Assembly (NCBI GenBank): GCA_017462445.1
Contig: JAFTRB010000112.1
Location: forward strand, 1 to 11,673
Direction of reading: 5' to 3'
DNA: 11,673 nt
DNA from: Clostridia bacterium
Lineage (GTDB): Bacteria; Bacillota_A; Clostridia; Oscillospirales; CAG-272
Below, piece after piece: positions 1-6,600 of this stretch (positions within the stretch are counted from its first letter, which is position 1; every line of letters begins with the position of its first letter). The position numbers and the translations under genes were made by a program. A model generated the notes under the pieces. That model saw nothing but the letters and a program-made list of their open reading frames with translations. It was not told where the DNA came from and searched no databases.

Positions 1-161
1 ATAACGCTCCTTGTGCGCCTGCCGCAGGAGACATCGATAACCCGTCCTGCCTCCTTGGCATCCTGAACCAATCGCTTGATTGGCGCGGAGTCGGGAGATG
101 CTATGGAAACTATTCTGCCGGCGGAGACCATATTTCCAAAGCCGATGTTGATAAACTTCAT
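1..161 (-). CDS. remA: RemA (DUF370) regulatory protein, 3' end outside window
   Basis: The 53 visible residues begin [20 protein letters not shown] and go on through [20 protein letters not shown] and GRRTRSVI, the typical start of the RemA/DUF370 family (full length about 80-95 residues). In Bacillus subtilis RemA is a small DNA-binding protein that activates biofilm-matrix and osmoprotection genes; in this organism that role is inferred from the family. The start is the ATG at 159-161. An excellent ribosome binding site (AAGGAGG) overlaps the TAA stop of yicC, and the two genes are 9 bases apart, so remA is surely co-transcribed with yicC and probably translationally coupled. In many Firmicutes the next genes are gmk and rpoZ; here the frame leaves the window at base 1. 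Identification is confident, cellular role less so. Confidence 0.93.
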   Translation of the reverse strand, partial: MKFINIGFGNMVSAGRIVSIASPDSAPIKRLVQDAKEAGRVIDVSCGRRTRSV

Positions 162-170
162 TCTTCCTCC

Positions 171-1058
171 TTATTCGATGTTCTGCACCTGCTCGCGTAT
201 CTTCTCAAGGATACCCTTGATTTCAACAACGATTCGCGCTATGCGAACATTATTTGCCTTAGAGCCAATTGTGTTTGTCTCTCTGTTCATCTCCTGCATC
301 AGGAAATCAAGCTTTCTTCCCGACGGCTCGGGCGAGGATGCAATATCGTAAAAGGCGCCAAGATGCGAGCGAAGCCTGACAAGCTCCTCATCTATCGCAA
401 TCTTGTCTGCCCAGAGGGCGCACTCGGTAAGAAGCCGGTTTTCATCTATGACAACGGAGTTGTCCTGAAGAATTGAGCGAATTCGAGCTTCAAGCTTATC
501 ACGGTATCCGACTGTATCGGAGGCGGATATCTCCTCTATCTCGACTGTGTAGGCGCGAACAGCCTCAAGTTTTTCCTTGATGTCCTCCTCGGCCTTCCTG
601 CCCTCGACGGCGCGCATTGCGTTGTAGTCCGCGATTGCCAGGTCAAGAGCGGCTACCAGCCGGCTCCATTCCTCTTCTATATCGGTCTCGGGGCGCTGCG
701 TACGAAATATCTCGCTGTTGCGAGCCACCGTCATAACGCTGATATCATCGACAAGCCCGAACTCATCGCGAAGAGAACGAAGCGCTGTGATATAGCTCTC
801 GGCGTAGCCCCTGTCATATTCCACCGTGCCAACCGAGTTGGTGTGGTCGACGACCGTAATGTACACATCGACCTTCGCGCGGGACACCGCGTTCTTTTGC
901 ACATACGCCTTTATTCTCTCCTCGAGGCAGAGATATGCCCTGGGCATCTTGACGGTACAATCAAGGTAGCGTGAATTAACACTCTTAATTTCAACCGTTA
1001 TATCCTTGTCAACACCGTCAACACGCGCTCTGCCAAAGGCGGTCATACTCTTAATCAT
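171..1058 (-). CDS. yicC: YicC family endoribonuclease
   Basis: The product is 295 residues, the normal family length (about 290). It opens MIKSMTAFGRA and contains the conserved EIKSVNSRYLD stretch near residues 23-33. It ends with the C-terminal signature GRKLDFLMQEMNRETNTIGS at about residues 247-266, matching the YicC N-terminal and DUF1732 C-terminal regions. In E. coli YicC is an endoribonuclease that helps degrade RNAs such as the small RNA RyhB; B. subtilis has a relative. The reading frame is open upstream to 1253, but the ATG at 1056-1058 is chosen because it gives the family N-terminus. Upstream there is only a weak purine-rich site (AAGAGAAG). This ATG lies inside the 3' end of nrdR: the genes share 8 bases, which suggests translational coupling. 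remA follows 9 bases after the TAA stop. Confidence 0.95.
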   Translation of the reverse strand: MIKSMTAFGRARVDGVDKDITVEIKSVNSRYLDCTVKMPRAYLCLEERIKAYVQKNAVSRAKVDVYITVVDHTNSVGTVEYDRGYAESYITALRSLRDEFGLVDDISVMTVARNSEIFRTQRPETDIEEEWSRLVAALDLAIADYNAMRAVEGRKAEEDIKEKLEAVRAYTVEIEEISASDTVGYRDKLEARIRSILQDNSVVIDENRLLTECALWADKIAIDEELVRLRSHLGAFYDIASSPEPSGRKLDFLMQEMNRETNTIGSKANNVRIARIVVEIKGILEKIREQVQNIE

Positions 1059-1539
1059 TATCTTCTCTTGCCCCCTTGGCGCTGACTCTTTTTCTACCGC
1101 GCTTCGATAGACTCTTGATTTCTTCCATAAAGGAATCAATATCCTGGAACTCACGGTATACCGAGGCAAAACGAATATAAGAGACGATGTCAAGCTCCTT
1201 AAGCCGCGATAGCACCATCTCGCCAATATCCTTGGAGGAGATCTCGCTGACAAGCGAATTCTGCAGCTCGGTCTCTATGTCCTTTGCAATAGCCAGTGAA
1301 TCAACCGGGCGCTTCTGACAGGCGCGCTCTATGCCCAGCATAAGCTTGTGACTGTCAAAGAACTCCCGTCTGCCGTCCCTTTTGACAACGGCTATGGAAA
1401 CACTGTCAACGACCTCGTAGGTAGTAAATCTCTTGCCGCAGGAGGGACACTCTCTGCGGCGCTTGATGCTGAAGCCGTCCTCTACGGGGCGAGAGTCCAG
1501 CACACGCGAATCCTGGTGATTACAGGCAGGGCACTTCAT
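1051..1539 (-). CDS. nrdR: NrdR, transcriptional repressor of ribonucleotide reductase genes
   Basis: The 162-residue product has the two-part NrdR structure. An N-terminal zinc ribbon has cysteines at C3, C6, C31 and C34 (MKCPACNHQDSRVLDSRP and ECPSCGKRFTTYE). An ATP-cone domain covers about residues 47-137, with VVKRDGRREFF at its start and YIRFASVYREF near its end. NrdR senses ATP/dATP through the ATP-cone and binds NrdR boxes before nrd operons to repress them. The C-terminal tail is rich in Arg and Lys (SKRGRKRVSAKG). The frame is open 11 codons further upstream, but the start at 1537-1539 gives the invariant MKCP and has an AGGA site 8 bases before it. It is the first gene of the nrdR-yicC-remA unit, with its own promoter at 1575-1603. 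No nrd genes are visible here. Confidence 0.97.
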   Translation of the reverse strand: MKCPACNHQDSRVLDSRPVEDGFSIKRRRECPSCGKRFTTYEVVDSVSIAVVKRDGRREFFDSHKLMLGIERACQKRPVDSLAIAKDIETELQNSLVSEISSKDIGEMVLSRLKELDIVSYIRFASVYREFQDIDSFMEEIKSLSKRGRKRVSAKGAREDND

Positions 1540-1574
1540 AAATAAAATCCTTTGTAAAATATTTTTGCGCAAAT

Positions 1575-1603
1575 ATTATATCATATAAAGTAAAAAAAGT
1601 AAA
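1575..1603 (-). promoter_or_regulatory. Predicted sigma-A-type promoter of nrdR-yicC-remA
   Basis: On the minus strand a perfect -10 box TATAAT (1575-1580) is preceded by TG one base upstream, giving an extended -10 (TGATATAAT). A weaker -35 box TTTACT (1598-1603) lies 17 bases before it. The nrdR start codon is 35 bases downstream of the -10 box. The site sits just after the terminator of the upstream pair, where a promoter is expected. The call rests on consensus matching only. Confidence 0.75.
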
Positions 1604-1613
1604 GGGGTAAATG

Positions 1614-1660
1614 AAAAAAAGTCACCCGAGGTCAAAAACTCTTCCTTCGAATGACTTTTT
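1614..1660 (-). terminator. Intrinsic terminator after the trhA-PAP2 pair
   Basis: Read on the minus strand, AAAAAGTCATTCGA(A)GG pairs with CCTCGGGTGACTTTTT around a 12-base loop. The stem is about 16 pairs with two G-T pairs and one bulged A. It is followed directly by T residues (seven A on the plus strand at 1614-1620), the normal form of a Rho-independent terminator. It lies 69 bases after the stop of the PAP2 gene and just before the nrdR promoter, so it separates the two transcription units. Confidence 0.85.
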
Positions 1661-1685
1661 ATGCAATATGAATCCAAAAGGCGCT

Positions 1686-1713
1686 TGCCGCTTATAAATC
1701 AAAAACAGCGGCA
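1686..1713. repeat. Small inverted repeat between PAP2 stop and terminator
   Basis: TGCCGCT at 1686-1692 is the exact reverse complement of AGCGGCA at 1707-1713, with a 14-base A/T-rich loop. It lies in the 3' untranslated region of the PAP2 gene, upstream of the main terminator. It may form a weak extra hairpin in the mRNA 3' end. No T-run follows, so it is not called a terminator. Confidence 0.45.
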
Positions 1714-1728
1714 TATGCAAATAGTTGT

Positions 1729-2775
1729 TTACTTTTCCTCCTCCACGGTGGCAGGCGTGTCAACTTTTTCGCCAGTGCGAGTCAGCTTGGACTTCAGCCA
1801 AACGGCAAAATCATCCAGCGGCTTGATGCGCAATTTTGAGAAGAAGGAGAAGGTCAAGGGCCATATCCCACCTGCAAAGGCTACGATTATGAAATAGCGA
1901 ATTGCCCTCGCAATATATTCGGGACTGTCGGTGAATATCCCGATTACAGCCTCGAGGGGCGCCTGTAATACGCTCTTGATGAGAATGACTATGCCAAGCC
2001 CCAAGACAAGCTTTATTACCTGGGAGTACCAGGGCGCATCCGTCTTGAACCTGATAAACATTCTGTCTATTGGGTATACAACCACAAGCCCGAGCATACA
2101 GCCAAAGAGGGTTGCCGCGTTCTTGCGCGCGCTGGCTATATTCAATTCGTAGCTATCAATATATATCTGCTCTACCCCATCGATTGAGTCGGGGAGAAGA
2201 TTGACATAGACAAGAAGAGCAAGAGAAATTACCGCAGCAATGCCGACAATTATCGGGAAGCTCCTGTTAAACCTATCCTCATCAGCAAAGAAGGGATGAA
2301 GAATCAAAACCAGAAAGGCGGCAAAGCCCAGGGACACTACAACATCAAAGGGGGTGTGTACACCGAGGTACATACGGGAAAAGGCGACCAGAATTATTAT
2401 AACAACGGTCAATATTTTAACCCACCGTCTTGCGCTCCATTTACCTATCGCGCCAAAGGTTCCCGCTACATTCTGCGTATGCCCCGAGGGAAAAGAATAT
2501 CCTGTTGCCTCCGCTCTTGCCGACTCGATTATCGGGAAGGATGGGTCCTGTATCCAGGGGCGCTCTATGCGACAGGATATCTTCAGACCTTGGTTTACTA
2601 CCGTACCGAAAAGCCCTGTCAGGAGAATGTAAAAGCCCTCGCGCTTGTTTACGCACCAGAAGAAGAGGATTGCTACGGCTAAAAACACCGTCTCTTCTCC
2701 CAGCTTGGTAATAAGGTCAAAGAGAAAATCGCACACGGGGTTGCGTATGCTCTGCAAAAAATAGAGAAACTCCAT
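1729..2775 (-). CDS. PAP2 family membrane phosphatase
   Basis: The 348-residue product carries all three parts of the PAP2 phosphatase signature: K65-X6-R72-P73, PSGH at 96-99 (the His is catalytic in this superfamily), and SR-X5-H-X3-D at S133, R134, H140 and D144. Enzymes of this superfamily dephosphorylate lipid phosphates such as undecaprenyl pyrophosphate or phosphatidate; the substrate here cannot be told from sequence. Hydrophobic segments lie at about 28-64, 118-133, 146-163, 172-193, 219-235, 252-275 and 288-312. The core plus a second membrane half of about 180 residues makes it longer than minimal PAP2 proteins. The C-terminus (about 315-348) is hydrophilic. The start ATG has AAGGAG 6 bases before it, overlapping the stop of trhA, so the two genes form one unit. 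A strong terminator follows. Confidence 0.92.
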   Translation of the reverse strand: MEFLYFLQSIRNPVCDFLFDLITKLGEETVFLAVAILFFWCVNKREGFYILLTGLFGTVVNQGLKISCRIERPWIQDPSFPIIESARAEATGYSFPSGHTQNVAGTFGAIGKWSARRWVKILTVVIIILVAFSRMYLGVHTPFDVVVSLGFAAFLVLILHPFFADEDRFNRSFPIIVGIAAVISLALLVYVNLLPDSIDGVEQIYIDSYELNIASARKNAATLFGCMLGLVVVYPIDRMFIRFKTDAPWYSQVIKLVLGLGIVILIKSVLQAPLEAVIGIFTDSPEYIARAIRYFIIVAFAGGIWPLTFSFFSKLRIKPLDDFAVWLKSKLTRTGEKVDTPATVEEEK

Positions 2776-2784
2776 ACTGTCTCC

Positions 2785-3567
2785 TTAATTCAAGTAAATT
2801 TGAACAAATATGCCTACCCACTGTACAACCGCTCCCGCAAGAACAAAGAAATGCCAGATGAAGTGGGATGCCCTTTTTTTAAGAGCGTAGGGAATTATAC
2901 CTATTGAATAGATTACTCCGCCACCTAAAATCATACCGAAGAAGAGATAATCGCCGCGCATTATCATCTCGGGAATGAACATAACTCCGCACCAGCCCAA
3001 AAGGACATACAGCGGAATGTGGACAAAGCGCAGCCGCGTTGGTCCGAAAACTCCGACCAAGGATATGCCCGTAACGATTACCGCCCACTGCAGAACGAAG
3101 AAAACTGTGCCCAGTGCCCTGTTCTCCACATAGGAGAGAAGTATTGGGGCGAAGGTTGCGCCTATCAAAAGGTAAATTGAAGAATAATCAAACCGACGGA
3201 AGATGCGCTTTACGCGGGAGCCGTGGCGGAAGGAGTGATACAGGCAGCTGATCGTAAACATAACGCCAAGGCCGACGAAATAAATTGATGCCCCGAGGGC
3301 CTCAATGCCGTCCGAGGAGCGAACTACCATCAAAAGGAAGGCAACAATAGCGAATATTGCGCCTACGCCGTGTGTTACAGCATTGCCCACCTCCTCAAGA
3401 AGCGAGCGCTTGGGGGGATCCTTCGGTCTTTCATCGGGAAATTCCTTGTAGTATTCCTCCATCTGCCCTTCATACTCTTCTCGCAGGAGTCTTTCCCGCT
3501 CTCTTAGCTCTCGATGCAGCTCCCTTCTTTTTGTTTGATACGAAACGGTTATACTTTTTTTATCCAT
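2785..3567 (-). CDS. trhA: Hemolysin III / TrhA (PAQR-like) membrane protein with charged N-terminal extension
   Basis: The 260-residue product has about seven hydrophobic segments from residue 67 to the C-terminus and the zinc-site pattern of the hemolysin III/PAQR family: E59-X2-N62-X3-H66, S107-X3-H111 and H235-X3-H239. Family members are probably zinc-dependent membrane hydrolases; B. subtilis YplQ (TrhA) is linked to membrane energy homeostasis, and the old name hemolysin is not evidence of toxicity. Two usual residues differ: RRFDY at 124-128, where many members have RLDH, and a Gln near the end of AGAVVQW, where His is common. The first 55 residues are very rich in Arg and Glu and look helical, an extension over the usual size of about 215. 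The ATG at 3565-3567 is preferred because GAGG lies 8 bases upstream. A GTG at 3586-3588 would add 7 residues but has a poor site. Confidence 0.88.
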   Translation of the reverse strand: MDKKSITVSYQTKRRELHRELRERERLLREEYEGQMEEYYKEFPDERPKDPPKRSLLEEVGNAVTHGVGAIFAIVAFLLMVVRSSDGIEALGASIYFVGLGVMFTISCLYHSFRHGSRVKRIFRRFDYSSIYLLIGATFAPILLSYVENRALGTVFFVLQWAVIVTGISLVGVFGPTRLRFVHIPLYVLLGWCGVMFIPEMIMRGDYLFFGMILGGGVIYSIGIIPYALKKRASHFIWHFFVLAGAVVQWVGIFVQIYLN

Positions 3568-3580
3568 AGAAAATGCCTCA

Positions 3581-3613
3581 TTCCCCACAAAAGCTCAACA
3601 CGGGTGTGGGGAA
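3581..3613. repeat. Inverted repeat just upstream of the trhA ribosome binding site
   Basis: TTCCCCACA at 3581-3589 is the exact reverse complement of TGTGGGGAA at 3605-3613, with a 15-base loop. In the trhA mRNA the hairpin would end directly next to the TGAGG ribosome binding site (3575-3579). The outer arm also belongs to a short palindrome, GGGAATTTCCC (around 3610-3619), so two pairings compete. It could be an operator or an mRNA element affecting trhA translation; no known family is recognised. Confidence 0.5.
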
Positions 3614-3622
3614 ATTCCCGTT

Positions 3623-3647
3623 CTCTGCCCCCCGGACGGGGGCAGAG
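3623..3647. repeat. GC-rich perfect hairpin after the giant gene
   Basis: CTCTGCCCCC at 3623-3632 is the exact reverse complement of GGGGGCAGAG at 3638-3647, with a 5-base loop. It begins 10 bases after the stop of the giant secreted-protein gene. No T-run follows on the minus strand (AACGGG instead), so it is not a classical intrinsic terminator. It may protect the mRNA 3' end or act as an imperfect terminator between this gene and trhA. No other promoter for trhA is evident in the 90 bases before it. Confidence 0.6.
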
Positions 3648-3657
3648 TTGCCAGTTT

Positions 3658-6600
3658 TCAGATTGCGGCATACTGCCTTACAGACTCGATATATGCAATT
3701 AACGAATTGAGCATTTGCAGCTCGGAGCCGTAATCGGAGGCTATCGCGCTGTAATATGTATAGATACTGTAAGAAGCCTCGCCCTTATCGGTGGTTATTC
3801 TGATATCCGCGAGGAAATCGACAAGCTTGATATCAAGGTCCACCGCTCTTTGCATTTCTCCGTTTGCATCGCTGACAAATACAAAGTTCTCTTCATTATA
3901 GCTATGTGTAATCTCCTTGCCGCTATTATCGATGTATGAAAGGGTTATATTACCTCCGTAGCCATCCTTGATATAGAAGCGGAGAACCGGCTCATCGCGC
4001 AGAACCAAGGCCGCTCCGTCAATAGCCGCTGCTGCTCCGCTCATATCGCCCTCGACTCTATTGGCCGCGCTTACTCGCATATAATCGCAATACTTGTTGT
4101 AGACACTGTCAAGATAATCATACTCAACGCAGTCTGCGCTATCCGAGTAAATGTAGCTTTGGCGAAGATATCCCAGCGTGCTTGCAAGGAGGGTGCGAAG
4201 CTCATAGCCAATGCTCTCATCCGAAAGAAGCTTATCGAGGTATTCAACGGTGGAGATATTCTTGCTGATTACCGCCTCTTCAATACCGACCGCCGTATCC
4301 TTGAAGCTCACCTTAAGAGTCGAGATGGCTGCAGCGGCATTGGGCGCTCCGTAGCTAACCGTGACAGCGAGATAGCTGCCGTCATCAAGGCTTACAGTCT
4401 CCGCCTTTACAGGCTCACCGTCAAGGCTGATGCCCGTAACCTCTACACCGTCTACCATCTTGATGTACACTCTCGCCTTTATATCCTCATCCAGGACGAG
4501 GTTCATCTTTATCGGTATTTCGGTGATTACCGTTCCCTTTATTACAGTATCCTCATAGACAGGAGAGTCAGGGAATACACAGCTTTCACCCGCGCCAAGC
4601 TCGGCATCAAGCATCTGCTTTACCTCCTCGCTATCGGGGGTAGGTACGCATCCAGTCTTCCAGGTTTCCTCGACACTGCGCGAGCCAACACTCCAGCTTA
4701 CAAGAGCAGTTTGCTCCTCCGCAACGACCTCGTAGGGATATACCTTGTTGTTTCCGCGGGCTATCGTATAGCCATTCAGTATATTTATTTCGGTAGAATT
4801 GTCGGAAAGAAGCGCTCCGCCAATAAGATATACCTTTTCCGCCATATCGGGATAGGCCTCGCCACTGGGGTCATTTGTTGCTACGGTTACAATTGTATGA
4901 CAATTGTGCTTGAAATCGCCAATCATCGCCTTCATATGCTCATAGCTGTTGGCATAATCGAAGCCCGCCACCGTACCCACAGTATTGTTATTAAGCCTGA
5001 AAAGAACACAGGGAGTGCCTGTATTCAGCTCTGTACCGCCTCCAAGCTCTATCCTCGCATTCTGAGTGAGCGTGAATGCCAGCTGGCTTGCGGTGCTGTG
5101 AGGCATATTGATTACACAGCCCTGAAGATTGATGTAGGGCATTGTTGCCTCGGTGGTATTTACATTATTGCGGTTTGTCGCGCCAAAGGCGTTTGTGTTG
5201 GAGGTTATATTGAAAACGCAGTTGTTGAATTCCAGATAACCACCCCTATGGTCGGTTACACCGCGGATGGAGTTGATCGTTACATCCTTGATAATTGAGC
5301 TTCCTCTCTGCTGGAAGAAGAGGTTCGAGCTTGCGGCTGTGCTGTTTATTTCACCAGGGCCGTAGACATTGAAAATGTTGTAATTTGTGAAGGTATGGTC
5401 GCTGATATCGGCTGACGCATAGTCGATTTTATAACCGTTGAGGTAGAGATTAACAACCTTGCCAAGGCTTGTCGAATCCGACTTGCCTGTGGAATCGTAA
5501 TCAATATTTCCCGTCAGGCAGATGCGGTCATAGCTTGTATTCAGCGCCGTCTTGAAGAAATACTGGGTATCCGTATAGCCGGTTATTGTATTGCCCTTTA
5601 CGGTTACATAAAGTCCGTCATAGAGCCTGTCTACAAGATAGAAGCGACAGTTTTTATCGGTTACAACCATTTGACGCTCGGAGATGGGGCTGCCGTTTTC
5701 GGTTGTCGACCAGCCGCCCGACACATAGTAGGCGTAGCCCGTGTCGGTCTTCTCCTCCCTGATGGCGGTTGGGAGACTGCCCTTGTAGCTTGCAGGATAG
5801 GAGCCGGTGTAGCTCTCTGTCACCTCGCCCGAGTCTGTAACCCAGGTAACGGTGATGCTTCCCTTCTCATATGTGACAGTATCTCCGTCTACGCGAGCAA
5901 TGTAGTTCTCGCTGACCGCATTAAGCTCGAAGCCGTTGGTATAGACGGTAATTGGGTTGGTTACTGATATCTGATAGCTTCTGTTGTCCGTCAGAAGCTC
6001 GAGGGCTACGCCCTCCTTCATATAGCTCTCCACAGCCTCCCAGCTATATAGTTCGTAGGCAAGATAACTACCATTTTGCCTTATCGCCTTGTATGCCGCT
6101 CCGACAAGGTCAACTATGGGCGTGTCGTCGTCTGCGAGAGGTATGTCACTCTCGACCAGAACTCTGGCAACGGGACTGCTTGATGTGTTGCCGATTGGCA
6201 TCCTGTCACCCCAAGAGGCTATGCTGTTATTATCTATTGCGATATCAAGAGCGTCATAATCGTCAGAGAGCAGGCGAAGCCTGAGGTTGTCTAAAAGAAG
6301 CGCGCCGTTTCCTGTTTCTGTGCCGTTATGAGAGATAATGATCGAGAGATCCTCGACACTGGCGTTCACAAAGCTTCCTTTAGCGACAAGCTCATCGCCA
6401 AAGAATGCAAGGAAATCGCCCTCGTGCCCACGCAGAATAATTGTAATTCGCTTGGTATAACCGTCGGAAACCACGCCAAGCTCGGCGAGCGGGAAGGATA
6501 CGATCGGGGTGCCCGCGCCACCTATGCCAAGCTCCACGCCATCAGGATATCCGCCGATGGCGCCTATATCAAGCTCTGCTACTACCGTGCGGTCCGCAAG

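Noticed and set aside
1059..1253. Upstream extension of yicC (65 more codons)
   Set aside because: It would lie deep inside nrdR in another frame, and the family N-terminus MIKSMTAFGRA starts at 1058.
2296..2711. Overlapping plus-strand open frames opposite the PAP2 gene
   Set aside because: They cover the PAP2 catalytic motifs on the other strand, and their translations look like low-complexity shadows.
4159..5298. A 379-codon open frame on the plus strand opposite the giant gene
   Set aside because: It is an antisense shadow of a long, codon-biased gene. Its translation resembles no family, it is antisense to a well-supported domain protein, and no ribosome binding site is evident.
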